From positions 161,407,465-161,471,464 of the forward strand of contig CP136068.1 of the NCBI GenBank assembly GCA_032622095.1: a stretch of DNA of 64,000 bases, written 5' to 3'. The first letter of the stretch is position 1, and each line of letters opens with the position of its first letter. The notes under the pieces are model-generated. The model did not search any database, was not told where the DNA came from, and was given only the letters and a program-made list of their open reading frames with translations. A program made the translations under genes and the position numbers. This DNA comes from Siphonodentalium dalli. Lineage: Eukaryota > Mollusca > Scaphopoda > Gadilida > Siphonodentaliidae. This document shows, in pieces, positions 24,366-36,122 of this stretch.

Positions 24366-24960
24366 CACACTATATGGGTCATCCCCGTGTTTAAACTTAC
24401 ACCGACCAGATTGCAACCATTTTTGGTCTATAATCAATTAGTTAGTTAAATGCGTTGTTATTCTCCTTTAGGACATCTAATGTCAATGGGACCTATCTGA
24501 TAATATTTTCCGGGCCAAATTACCCATATATCAAACCTCATTAGTAACTGACCAATGTGGTTGTCTACTTAATGCATGGTTTATTCAGATGTAATTCTAT
24601 ATCTCCTGTGTCGTAGAAAATATCACCGCAAAATACGTAAATCGAAATATATCTCAGGATTTTGAATTTTAAAAGTTGATATTGAGTAAGCGGTTTTAAT
24701 TATAAGATATAACCCATAATCAGTCTTCGTCATGCAAACATATTCCCAAATTAACAGTATTTATCACAATAAAACCAGGTCCCCCTAATGTCGGTCTGTA
24801 ACACTGTCAGATATACACTACCGATAATTTAATTGCATATATCTATTAAAATATTCATTCCGCGCAAAAACTATCGACAGTTGGTGAATAATAGTGTCAC
24901 AGAGATCACACATGATACGAAAAATATATAAATTTGCATGTTAAATTCACTTTAAAAACA
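24366..24960. other. No gene seen
   Basis: AT-rich DNA without recognisable features. Confidence 0.4.
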
Positions 24961-24967
24961 CGCTAAA

Positions 24968-25050
24968 CATTAGGGGGACACACAAAAAGTCGCCCTAATG
25001 TAAAAGTCGCCCTAATGTGGGTTATTTACACACAAATGTCTCCCTAATGT
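24968..25050. repeat. Four copies of a 13-bp GTCNCCCTAATGT motif
   Basis: gtcgccctaatgt at 24989-25001 and 25006-25018, gtctccctaatgt at 25038-25050, and an inverted form at 24968-24980. The same gtctccctaatgt string is part of the sub-repeat of the 1-5.5 kb array. Confidence 0.6.
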
Positions 25051-25067
25051 GGCTTCCGCGAACATAT

Positions 25068-25096
25068 AGCTATATATATATATATATATATATATG
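25068..25096. repeat. (TA)n microsatellite at the SINE tail
   Basis: A run of alternating TA directly abuts the tail of the SINE on the minus strand. Confidence 0.85.
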
Positions 25097-25376
25097 TCAG
25101 AGTTATGGAGGCACGGACTCAGTATGAGTGTTCATTGCTTCATATTTGCGTGAACAAATTCTCATTTCTTATCGAAATGGCCATGTGTCGATCGGAATGG
25201 TACATTGAGATGTCCCCCAAACCAAATCAAGCTTGAAAACCGGTCCCGATTTTCATCCATGCCGGGGTTCGAACCCGCGCCAACCTCGTCTAGCCCAGAC
25301 TGTGATGATCGTATCCACGACCTAACCACCTCGGCTACGGGGACATCCTTAAAAGGAAGCCCTTTCACCGAGAGTT
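25097..25376 (-). mobile_element. tRNA-derived SINE
   Basis: On the minus strand the head contains an A-box-like tagccgaggtggttagg and a B-box gggttcgaaccccgg, the two internal promoter elements of RNA polymerase III. The acceptor ends do not pair and the spacing between boxes is too long for a working tRNA. The body then contains accattccgatcgacaca, gagaatttgttcacgc and the tail actgagtccgtgcctccata, all shared with copies near 40.1 and 40.7 kb. A second B-box-like tgggttcgaaccca near 25.41 kb suggests a neighbouring or composite head. Confidence 0.8.
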
Positions 25377-25431
25377 AGGAAGCGTATCAGTCTGAACATG
25401 GGTTCGAACCCACTGCCTTCGAAATTCTTGA

Positions 25432-26160
25432 TCTGCCATTCTGGAAACATGGCAATGCACTTCCTCCGAAATTGCATCTGTGACCATACGATTACTGGTA
25501 CTTATATATATATATATATAAAACAAAGCAACAAATAGCCGATACGTGGTCCATTTCTAATAAGCACTGGCCTAAATTTACAAAACCAAATACGGGCAGC
25601 TACTCGGATTATATGGACAGAAAAGAAATTGTCTGATGTTTGTGGGTTGATTTGAATATATGTGTTTGTGGATATGTGGGGAAAACGGCAATGCTATGCT
25701 CTTGCCCTATGTGAATGAGCTTGACGGATTGCTGTTGTGACAGTACAGCCTAACATATGCATGTATGGGTGTGTGTTATGGGTGTGTGTGTCTGCGTAAT
25801 GTGTTAGATTGTGCATGCGAACGAGTGTGGTCGAGAGGGTGTGTGTTGTCTGTTGATGTGATATGTAAGCTCGCGTTCATGTATATACAATTAGAATGAT
25901 ATTCTTTTCCTCGGTATGTTGTTCTCTTGTCTGTCTTCTCATTACTTCTTGATTGCTAATTGTATTTATGTTACATTCATGTACCCTATGTCTTTTGTTA
26001 AATCTTCAATACTGGAGGCAATAAAGATATACATATTATTTATGTAACACATTAACGAGGTGCGTGGGTCAATGTCCACCATGTGAGGACTAGCATAGTG
26101 TTGACAGACGAAATGAAAAATCTTATTTAAACCGCTTGATATAGAGAATAATTTCAATCA
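25432..26160. other. No gene seen; GT-rich stretch
   Basis: A second short (TA)n lies near 25.51 kb and irregular GT-rich DNA at 25.75-25.86 kb. No coding signal was recognised. Confidence 0.4.
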
Positions 26161-26163
26161 GTC

Positions 26164-26416
26164 ATGTCTTCCCAAAACGAAAACGATGTTCTAAAATTAA
26201 ATGTTAAAAGCAGTTTTGTAGCGATTGGTGGCAAAGGAACGCAAGATGACACAATGCATGACTCTGACCTTGTAATGTGATATATTGATGACGCAATCAA
26301 ACAAGGCCGACGACCTAATGAAAATGCTGGAAATCAGCGATAAACTGAAGAAAGATTCAACCACTGAATATATGCAGAAACCACTGTCCTTGATCACCAG
26401 TTATTTCCACTCCTGA
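26164..26416 (+). pseudogene. Possible small coding relic of unknown family
   Basis: Two adjoining open frames have protein-like, Lys/Asp/Gln-rich composition. The first, 26164-26280, begins MSSQNENDVLK; the second, 26288-26416, begins MTQSNKADDLMKM and ends SYFHS. They are in different phases and almost abut, as one frameshifted frame would. An AATAAA lies ~120 bp downstream (near 26.54 kb). I do not recognise a family and chance is not excluded. Confidence 0.2.
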
Positions 26417-26419
26417 ATC

Positions 26420-27690
26420 CTAATTTTTGTAAATACTATTCATTGTAACCACTTCCGGGTCAAATGAAATGTACTTTTGTTATCTCTCCCGCGAATTTGT
26501 TGATTTTTTGCTGTCATATTCTGTGTTTTTATTACATTATTCAATAAATAATCAGAACAAATATCATCCCGTCTGTTGTATGTGATCAGCATAGTCGCTG
26601 ACTATTGATCTAGCGCGAGCAAATAGCGTGCACAAGGTTGAAACAATTATTTTCGGGTCGAAATTAATTCGACTAGTTGGTATTTGGGGTCACCAAATGG
26701 TCGAAATGGTTAAGTCGAACACATGGATAACTCGAAGTAATCAAACGGTCCCTTGCGATTCGACATAACGAAGTTTAACTGTAACAGTGTATATATTCAT
26801 ATCATAATATGGGCGATTGTGAGAAAACTTAAATTGGTGTCCAACATTGTTTACTTCCAGCATGTCCAACTGGTTATCGTAGTGAGAATGTCGGGGGACA
26901 AACCATTTGTTTCAAGGTTGTACGGGGAGCGTTCTCTCACAACCAGGGGGATGCGGCATGTATCAAAGACGGCGGCCATTTACTGCGAGTGAATAATATG
27001 ACCATCTGGAACATGATGGCGTGTGTGCTAACTGAACCTAGTGAGTATAATTATAAAATTTATTTTTGTACATTATTATATACCAACTATTGAGATCGAA
27101 ACTATGAACGCTCCAATAAAGAAAGTCGTCACGGTCACATAACGTATCAACTAACAAAAGTGGCAATTATATCAGGTTTTGAAATTGTGATGGGGTCCCC
27201 ACAATTTCAAAAGATCGCCCGTGGCTCAGGGCGTTTATGGTTTCTTTACACACATTACTGGCGAAGAAACAGCGTTCATAATTTCCGCTGCTTATATTCC
27301 TCGTATATCTTGTATATTAGTTTGGTTGTTCTTATGTGTTCTACGCGGTGCATATATGTTACAAGTGTCGTTAATTACAGTTAAATTGATTGTCACATAT
27401 ATGGATAATTTGTTTAGGAAATAAGCCAATACATTCCCTATATTATGAAGGTTATTTCTGTTGTCAGAGATTTTTGATTCAAAGTTACAATGTATTGCAG
27501 GGAAGAGATAGTTACATCTTCTTTAGTTGTTAGTTTAGTAACTCGTATTGATTGAGTAAGCGTCAATCAGTGTCTATAGTTTATAGTGTATACTGCTAGA
27601 CAATACTATTTGGAGTGATAGATTGGAGGATAATTAGGTCGATGGTATACATTGTAGGTAGTGGCAGTGGAACGTATATATATACATGTA
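26420..27690. other. No gene seen
   Basis: Short open frames only. The stretch near 26.65-26.79 kb (gtcgaa, ctcgaag, attcgacataacgaag) looks like a decayed dispersed repeat. Confidence 0.4.
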
Positions 27691-27699
27691 GGAATATGT

Positions 27700-28593
27700 C
27701 AGTGTATCAGCTAGTGGATGGATATGTTGTACCACGTTCTGGCTTTGATTTTTGACTGAATAATTTCCGTTTGAAGTCATCAAATTCACCAAAGCTGTTG
27801 ACGCGATGAACACTTTCTTGCCAGTCCTTCGCGAAAATGATGCCATTGAAGGTCATGGTCGATTCTATGTTTTGCCCTTCTTCATTTTGCGACACTCGCC
27901 ATCCATCTGCGAGCGCTTGTTTGTTAAATGTTCATTGATGAACACCTGTCTGTATTTCCTTGATTCTTTAAGGTTTCTCCTATCACGATAAAATTTGTCC
28001 CTCTTTTTGTAGTGTTGGATTCGTACTAAGATGGACCTATAGTGTTACCGGATTTTCCCGAGCGATGAGTTCGCTCGATATCTTCCGGTTCGATTGGTAC
28101 CCCGATTTACGCTCTACATACATGCGGTATCCCCGTGATGCACAGAGAGTTCCTCTTTCCATATTGCTAAGCCCGTCGAGATCCGATTCCTATTGACATA
28201 TACGCTCCTCTCGGATTTTAGCGTCCGCTTCGAGGGCTGATAATCTGCGTCGCAGTTCTGTGTTGGAGCTTTCGATGTCAGAAGCTCTGCAATTTATCGC
28301 TTGTTTCTGGGCAGATGCTTTTGAATATGCTTCTCATTGAGGCCTGGAAATATGGATCGCGAAGTGCGTCTATATTCTCTCACTTACTCGGATCGATGAG
28401 TGTATATTTTCATAGGTGGTGGTTGGTGTGAATTGTCAGTGAAAGTGCTGTTGTTGTATGGATTTCCTATATCAAACACGGAAGAGCTCCCTGTATCACT
28501 GAGTTCCGTTAGTGTTTTGGGGTCCATTGACTCAAGTATGCTGTCATCTGAGCCGCGTTGACGCTTGTCTGGGTTATCGCTGTTGCTGGCCAT
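27700..28593 (-). pseudogene. LINE ORF1 protein (coiled coil + RRM/C-terminal domain), broken
   Basis: Read on the minus strand, an acidic Ser-rich N-terminus (MASNSDNPDKRQRGSDDS) is followed, in other phases, by ALRDPYFQASMRSIF and a heptad-like SSNTELRRRLSALEADAKI, typical of the ORF1 coiled coil. Next come KRDKFYRDRRNLKE, VFINEHLTNKRSQMDGECRK and finally STMTFNGIIFAKDW and VHRVNSFGEFDDFKRKL. This order matches the RNA-binding ORF1 proteins of non-LTR retrotransposons, which coat the element RNA. At least three frame changes and several stops break it. No reverse transcriptase follows, so it is an isolated fragment, not clearly part of the LINE at 58-62 kb. Confidence 0.7.
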
Positions 28594-28727
28594 AACTATT
28601 ATCCTGCTTCATTGCACACCACCACGGCGTAGTATTTTCAAAAGTTGTTCACTTCATCAGACATAATTTCTCCAAAATATTGTATAATTGTCACGGGGGT
28701 TTACAAAGATATCAAATTCCCGCTATA

Positions 28728-30785
28728 TAGTCCGGGAGCTAATAGGAGTACCCTTGCACCCCCTGGGACTTAACATTACCGCACTCATTTTGTTCCTTAT
28801 CATGTCCTTGAACTTTTAAGCAATGTTAACAAGAAAAACATGTGGTCATTTTGATGCAAATTATAGATAGAACATTTAGTAAAATGTATACAAATGCATA
28901 TATTTTCGTGAAGCTAAGACATAATGACACTGTTATTGCGCAAAATTTAAACTCCCCATCCAGAAGTTGAAAATATGAAGTTTTTTCACTAATATCTTCT
29001 ACATCAGTTTATGCTGTTTGGAACTGGTTAAGAACTGTTACTTTATTTTGTGGTTTTTAAATTAAATGATCATTGGAGCAATGAAATATGCAATTATTGA
29101 GGTCATGGTCCCTTCCAATACATGAAAAATTCGATTTTACAGAACGCAGTATACAATTTCACAAAAAATCGCAATTGGGATTCTAGTCATATTTCAACAA
29201 GAAATGAACATAACTTTGTAATGTAAGTGAGGCATATCATTATCTATGAATATTCCAACTCATTGGAACCGAAATTGTTGCTGCCAAAATGGCCGCCAAA
29301 ATATGGAAAATGGTATATATTGCCCCAGCGTGTCCTGCAATCGCTTACATGTTGTGGTTGGTGTACACAATTGGCTATTCTGCCTTCTATACATTGAATA
29401 CTAACTTTTCAGGTTTGGACCATTTTTTCATGTAAAATGTAAATATCTTTGGTATGAAAGATGTTTATTGTTTTGGTCTGTATTATATCTGTCACACTAC
29501 GGTGTTTATAGAACAAATTGCTCAAGATGGCGTCCAAAATGGCAACCATATATCCCGAACATTATGCTCTGCGTTTTTCGGAAAGGTAGCAAATTGTGAC
29601 TCACTTGGTTATTATGCGTGTTAGTTAATTAACTGACAACTCCATGTTCTATTCTGGTTGTTGCCGTTCCGTATGGGGTATGACAAATTCATTTAAAAGT
29701 TGCAGTACGGAATTGTGCCGATAACCTCTTTTGTGATTGGGCCATATTATTTAAAGGAAATGGGCAGCACTTTGAGACGGAACTGAGATTAACCATAATC
29801 TGAGGCTATTCTGGCACATTAGGATAAAATTTATCCAATTGATACAGGGTGTGTGCCTATCTGGCAGCCAGGGAGTTACTGTATGATCAGGTGAGGTGAA
29901 TATGTATACATGGAGTGACTGCATGGTGTATGGTTGCGAGTACCCATTACGGGTGTACCGGATGTGGTTGTTTGTGCATTGATGCGGTGTATGGATATAA
30001 CGAGAGTAGCTACATGGTCATATGTGTGTTGTTTATGTATATGTGGAGTGACACAAAGGTCATGGTGGGATGTACATGTGTACCGTGTGTGGATGTATTG
30101 TGACAGTTGGGCGTATATGTATACATGTGCTGTCTGTATGATCACGGAGGAGGTGTGTGGATAAATAGGGAGTGATTTTATGGTTATGGGTAATGTGTAT
30201 AGGTGTACATGGAATGACTGTATATGTGTATATGCATACCTGGAGTAAGCTGGATGGTCATTGGCGAGCGTGTGCGTATATAGGAAGTGCCCTTGTGGTA
30301 ACGGGTTGGATATATATTTATATATGTCGTGGATGTATTATCATTGGTGGGTGTATTTAATATAAAAACCACAACATAATGTCACATTTCTCAACCAGTT
30401 CCATACAGCATAAACTGATCTAGAAGACATTAGTCTAAAACTTCATTTTTTAACTTCCGGTGGCCATTTTGGTGGCCATCTTGGATGGGCAGTTTCAGTT
30501 TTGAGCAATAAAAGTGGCATTATGTCTTAACTTCACGAAAATATATACATTTGTATACATTTTATTAAATTTTTTCGCTATAATTTGCATCTAACTGACT
30601 TTAATATAGGGCCAAGTCTGAAAAACGGCGGCTATGACGGACGCCATCTTGTCTGGAGTCTACACGGTCATTTTTGTTCTTGCTAGCATTGCTTAAAATT
30701 TTAAGGACATACTAAGGAACAAAATGAGTGGGGCAAAGTTAAGTCCCATTGGGGTTCAATGATACCCCTATTAGCTCCCGGACTA
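28728..30785. mobile_element. Long-TIR DNA element, ~2.06 kb
   Basis: The left end tagtccgggagctaatagg is matched in reverse complement by the right end (cctattagctcccggacta). Similarity continues inward for more than 300 bp: to about 29062 on the left and from about 30361 on the right, passing shared marks such as ttcgtgaagctaagacataa, ccagttcc-acagcataaac and taaaaaccaca. A TA lies at each border, so TA duplication is likely. Arms are diverged by roughly a quarter and the right arm has an extra ggccatttt-containing insertion. No transposase was recognised. Confidence 0.7.
29860..30360. repeat. GT-rich degenerate minisatellite inside the long-TIR element
   Basis: Irregular copies of tacatggagtgactg and its variants occur near 29.90, 30.04 and 30.21 kb, in GT-rich DNA with many gtgt and tatg steps. 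It is open in several frames only because of this composition. Confidence 0.55.
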
Positions 30786-30789
30786 ATAT

Positions 30790-31470
30790 GATGTGCACTC
30801 AGAGTATTCGATACCATACGTGCATGTATTTTGTGCGTTCGACTTACGCCATCGAAAGTTAATCCTCTGAACGATTCCTTCGAATAATCAACATATATAG
30901 CAGGGCGATCGCGTTTAAAAACTTCACATCACAGGAGCTGAGGTATCTTGGAGTTACATCACTTCAAGTCCATCCCTGGTGAATTAATTGTGTTGGTCCT
31001 ATTCCGAATTTAAAGAACTGTTTACCTAGCGTCCATCTTTGTCACGTGATTCCGATTCAGTTTGTCTTGACGGTCTGCCTCGGGTGATAGCTTCAACAGC
31101 GGCTCCCCAGTTACCCGTGCATCCGCAATTTTAGCTTACCTACCAGTATCTGAAAAGAAAAATTATCTGGGACTTTAATACCGTATAATATAGATGGCCT
31201 TAACACGCTGGTCATTCTATAATATCTGCTGCGGGCAAATATTGAGTAAATCCCGATGAGGGCATGAGTGAAGACTACATGTAGGTTTGTTCTGAGGGAA
31301 ATGTCAACAGTTCGACGAATAAAGCTCCATAACGTGACGAAATTATTGATGAATTGTGAGAATAAGCTTCCATGTTTCAATTGTGTGTGTTTACATCTCC
31401 AATATGAGTGCGTGGAGATAAATTTGAACAACGTTGTCAATATTCCATTGATATAGATAGTTTAGGAAAC
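30790..31470. other. No gene seen
   Basis: Open frames near 31.1-31.45 kb on both strands have no family signature. Confidence 0.35.
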
Positions 31471-31476
31471 TAAATA

Positions 31477-31758
31477 TGCATTCACATTGTACTGTCCCTA
31501 CATGTGGCGTTCCACGGTGTCAGGGTAAACCCCAAAGCGAGCACGATTTTGCCAGCTTCGCAGTTACTCCTGCCTGCATTACGTTTTACTTTATCGATGT
31601 ACGGTATGATTGGAAAGATGTCTTTATTCGAGTTACTGGATAGAAAATTTGGGTTTTTAAACGTCACGGGTAGAGTGTTTCACATATATTGCTACATGTT
31701 TCAAAACAAATTCTCGAGAAGTCGCAGATGTGTCTGCAGTGAAAGTTTTGCTGAATGA
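31477..31758 (+). pseudogene. THAP-type zinc-finger relic
   Basis: A frame from the ATG at 31477 reads MHSHCTVPTCG, the C-x4-C start of a THAP domain. It then has FASFAV where the family has an F-x-F-P block, and YDWKDVFIRV in the place of the family's conserved W and R. After a stop and a phase change, RRCVCSESFAE matches the VCSxHF end of the domain, with Ser at the usual His. THAP domains are DNA-binding modules found in P-element transposases and cellular proteins. The stop, shift and lost His make this a relic, possibly of a P-type transposon. Confidence 0.45.
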
Positions 31759-31759
31759 A

Positions 31760-32555
31760 ACTTAAATTTACCCGGAAATTCCGAATTCGCTCGACTAAGA
31801 TTGTGTTTTTCTCGAGAACTGATATCATAATTTCCTCTAAACTCCTGCTACAGGACAAATAGGTATTTCCTATCATATACCTCTACCATTGGTTGGTAAA
31901 ACTTCTAAGTTGTCTACTTTTAACTAATTAGACTACCCATGCATGGTATGGACAACTCTAACAGTTCTAGTCCGATGCGTGTCGCACTAACGCCCGCACC
32001 AGGGTTTAATTACTGCCCGAAGCGGGGATTATACGATCAACAGCGTGCTTAAGTTGTGGGCCAGTAAAATTCTCGAAAAAATCCATCGTAAAACAGAAGG
32101 ATTGCACATAACATGGCATATGGACAATCAATCTTGCCACAAGAATCAACTCCCACCAATATAATTAGTTCTAAAGTTGAAACTTAAAAATAATAAAATT
32201 GGAAGTAAAATCATTGAAAATATAATTAATATCCATTGTCTGAGCCTGCGACTTTGCATACATGTATATACTGATTAGTAACAAAATGACCGAATTGACA
32301 AAGTAATTGTATTTTAGATTGGAGAAATTGAATTTTTCATGCCAAAAAAAAAATAACATTGGATTTACCACTCAAATCGTAAAAAGTTGATAACAACCTT
32401 ATTGTTTTGAATATTTTGAGCTGAGATTACGTGTGACTGCGTAGAATAATTATTTATTCTCAAAACGACAGGACACATCACGTTATTATGTTTTAGGTTG
32501 ATAGAAATTGAATTTTGTTAATGCGAAAAAAATTTAACGTGGCGATGTCAGAATA
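31760..32555. other. No gene seen
   Basis: AT-rich DNA without recognisable features. Confidence 0.4.
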
Positions 32556-32559
32556 ATGA

Positions 32560-33530
32560 CAACTTTCGGTTTCTTCACAAACCCATCACTTCGACCCATG
32601 GTTTTACTATAATATTGTTATGAGATTTATTACTTTCATCAATGTTTTACAACAAAAACTACAGTCACCCTAAAAACTATGGTAAATCCAAACATATACC
32701 ACAGAATCCATGGCAAAACTATTCATAGTAAATTAAAATCTTGGGTTTACTATAGTGATGTTGTGAGATTTATTACCTTCATTACACTTTTACAACAAAA
32801 ACTAGTTACCACAAACACTCTGGTAAATCCGAACATGGTGTACAAAGACCACATAATCCATGGCAATTATTCATAGTAAATTAGTGTAGTTGTGAGATTG
32901 ATTACTTTCACCAAATTTTAACTGAACAAAAACTATACTTTACCAAAAATATTATGGTAAACCCAAGACTTGTGTGCAAACACCACACAATTACTATAGT
33001 GAACATGGTAGAACCACGATTACAATATAATTACTATGGTAAAACAAAATCCATGATAAAACATTTCTTAGTAAATTAAAAGCATGGTTTTACTATAGTG
33101 TTGTTGTGAGATTGTGACGAAACAACAAAAACTACAGTTACCACAAAAAACTATGGTAAATCCAAACATGGTGTGCAAATACCACACAATCCATGGTAAA
33201 ACTATTCATAGTAAACTAAAACCATGCATAAAAACTATGGTAAATCGAAACATGGTGTGCAAATACCACATATTCCATGGTAACTATTCATAGTAAATTA
33301 AAACAATAGTTTAGTGTAGTTGTGAGATTGATTACATTCACCAAAGTTTAACTACAAAAAACTATACTTTACCACAAATAGTATGGTAAACCCAAGACTT
33401 GTGTGCAAACACCACACAATTACTATAGTAAACATGGTAGAACCACGATTACAATAGAATTACTATGGTAAAACCATGTTTACTATAGATTTACTACAGT
33501 AAGCTATAGTAAAGCATGGGACATTTGTAT
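32560..33530. repeat. AT-rich satellite with palindromic TTTACTATAG/CCATGG blocks
   Basis: tatggtaaa recurs near 32679, 32819, 32954, 33042, 33152, 33237, 33381 and 33462, linked to aacatggtgtgcaaa, accacacaatccatgg and ggttttactatagtg blocks. Many blocks are self-complementary (ctatagtaaa with tttactatag; accatgg with ccatggt). Units are about 85-150 bp and shuffled. Confidence 0.75.
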
Positions 33531-33559
33531 AAGGGTTGTTGTACATTAGCATAACGAAT

Positions 33560-33770
33560 CCAGCGGAAAACTAGACTGCATGTGATACTATATTTACTAT
33601 CATGGCCAGGTGCATATCAACCAAAATGGTCGTCATTATGAACGCCATCCTGTCTGGAGTCTCAGCGGCCACTTGTTTTTCTTGTTAACAACCGAAACAA
33701 ATAGAGGAGACATTAAGACAGAAAATTTGTGGGTGAAGTTGAGACCTGCGGCGGGGGTGCAGAGGTCGAC
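33560..33770 (+). mobile_element. Fragment of the long-TIR element family
   Basis: The block ggtcgtcattatgaacgcca, then tcctgtctggagtct and ttgttcttgttaac-like sequence, parallels 30.63-30.76 kb (gctatgacggacgccatctt, gtctggagtct, tttgttcttgcta). Only one terminus-proximal piece is visible. Confidence 0.5.
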
Positions 33771-33774
33771 CATT

Positions 33775-34635
33775 ATTTCCTGTACTAAATCAGATGGAAG
33801 CAAACAGTATTGTATTACTGTTATAAAACAATTGTATTTGCAAATACATCAACTGGAAAAAAATAATATATTTGTAAAATTCAAAGTGTATCCATATAAT
33901 CGCCACATCACTGTTTAGCGTCATGTCAGTTGAATCATATTTAACCCTTGCTGTAATAAAGCGGCATTGACGAGTAGTTATCACATAGGAAATATTCATA
34001 TATTAAGATCTTTCATATAATAAGTCGCTTGTTGAATTTGATCTAAACTTTCCGTCAATAAATATGATTCCTGTTGTATTGGTATTTACCTGTCCGCTGC
34101 TTATAACCTCTATATCCCTGTATATCAACAATAGACCAGTAGAGCTTATGTTGGTACTGTAATAATGTGGTGTTATTCTGGGAGAAAGTTATATATTTAT
34201 TGTCGACGAATAATGCAAAGAAATAGCGAATGTATGTAATTCCAGTTCAAAACATGCGTCTACAATGCAGTCGGAAGTCCAGTCTATGGTGCAAATAATT
34301 TGAAATCGGAATCCGTATCACCTCATTAGGCCATACATGTCCTAATCGTTATATAAATTAGCTTATCTAACGACGTATGATCGCATAAACTTGTCCAATG
34401 TGTGATGAGCTTGTTTAACATGTTCCCAAGTTCCATGTTTTTTACGTGTTAGCACAAATATCAATTATCCTATATAACATTCTCCTAAATTATGGATGGA
34501 AATCCAAACTGTCAAAATAATTTACATCTGTTTTATGTGAATTGCCAACTGATGTCTATCCAAGCATAACATTTACAACTGTTGAACATTATGGTGAAAG
34601 TTATATCGGTGATGTAACAAATCAACACCCTGACT
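33775..34635. other. No gene seen
   Basis: AT-rich DNA; nothing recognisable before the minisatellite starts. Confidence 0.4.
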
Positions 34636-34639
34636 CAAC

Positions 34640-36045
34640 GTCTCTACAAGAGAATCATGTGACACTCAAACCTGCTGACTCCACGTCCTTACTCGAGAAC
34701 CATGTGACACCCCAAACCCTCCTGACCCCACGTCCATACTCGAGAATCATGTGACACCGAAACATTCCTGACCACGTCCCCAGGCGAGAATCATGTTACA
34801 CCCCAAACCCTCCTGAACACTTCCTTACTCGAGAATCATGTGACACATAAACCCTCTTATTCCACGCCCATAGTCGAGAATCATGTGACACTCCCAACCC
34901 CCTGACTCCACGTCCCCACTCTAGAATCATGTGACACCCCAAAACCTCCTGACCACGTCCTTATTCGAGAATCATGTGACAACCCAGACCTTCCTGACTC
35001 CACGTCTCCTCTTGAGAACCATGTGACACCACAAACCACCCTGACCACGTCCTTACTCGAGAATCATGTGACACACCAAATCCCGACTCCACGTCCCTAC
35101 TAGATAATCACGTGACACCAAACCCCCGACTCCACGTCCCCACTTGAGAATCATGTGTCACCACAAACACCCTGAATGCACGTTTGTACTCGAGAATCAT
35201 GTGACACCCAAGCACCCTGACTCGACGTCCCTACTCGAGAATCGTTTGACACCTAAACCCTCTGACTCGATGTCACAACTCGAGAATCATGCGACACCTA
35301 ACTCGACGTCCTTATTCAAGAATCATGTGACACCCAAACCGTGCTGACTCCACGTCCCTACTCGAGAATAATGTGACACCAAACCCTCATGACCACGTCC
35401 CACTTGAGAATCACGTGACACAACAAACCCCCTGACTCCACGTCGCTACTTGAGAGTTATGCGACATAGCCAACCCCCTTACTCCACGTCCGTACTCGAG
35501 AATCAGTTGACACCTAAAGCCGCTGACTCGACGTACCTACTCGAGAATCATGTGTAACCCCAAACATCGTGACTCCAAGTCCATATTCGAGAATCACGTG
35601 ACACCCCTAACCCACTGACTCCACACCCCTAATCGATAATCAATGGACATCTCAAACCCACTGACTCCACGTCCTTACTCGAGAATCACGTGACACACTA
35701 AACCCCTGACTCCACGTCCCTACTCGAGAATCGTGTGACACCCAAACACCCTGACTCCGCGTCCCTAATCGATAATCAATTGACACCCAAACCCCCTGAC
35801 TCCACGTCCTTACTCGAGAATCATGTGACACCCCAAACTCCCTGACTCCACGTCCCTACTCGAGTATCATGTGACACACTAAACCCCCTGACTCCACGTC
35901 CCTAATCGATAATCAATTGACACCCAAACCCCCTGACTCCACGTCCTTACTCGAGAATCGTGTGATACCTCAAACCTGCTGATTCAACGCCCCTAATCGA
36001 GAATCACGTGACACCCCAAACCCATTGAATCCACGCCCCTATATG
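34640..36045 (+). repeat. ~46-bp minisatellite, about 30 copies, with E-box-like sites
   Basis: The consensus is roughly ctgactccacgtccctactc followed by gagaatcatgtgacacccaa acccc. Early spacings of the gagaatca mark are 45, 47 and 44 bp. Most copies contain TCATGTGAC; at least five (near 35107, 35412, 35592, 35686 and 36003) carry the palindromic TCACGTGAC. Most also hold CTCGAG. The array ends ~75 bp before the splice acceptor of the lectin exon, so it would be intronic if upstream exons exist. Confidence 0.9.
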
Positions 36046-36122
36046 AGAATACTTGTGGGAAATTAAATCTTACTGTGTAGTATATCGCCATGAAACTTGG
36101 ATGTCATATGCCTTTATTTCAG

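Noticed and set aside
25262-25376. Functional tRNA gene on the minus strand
   Set aside because: A and B boxes are present but acceptor arms do not pair and the middle is too long; the same sequence recurs as a SINE.
34640-36045. CRISPR-like or coding repeat array
   Set aside because: No spacers, and the ~46-bp period is not a multiple of three; short frames through it break repeatedly.
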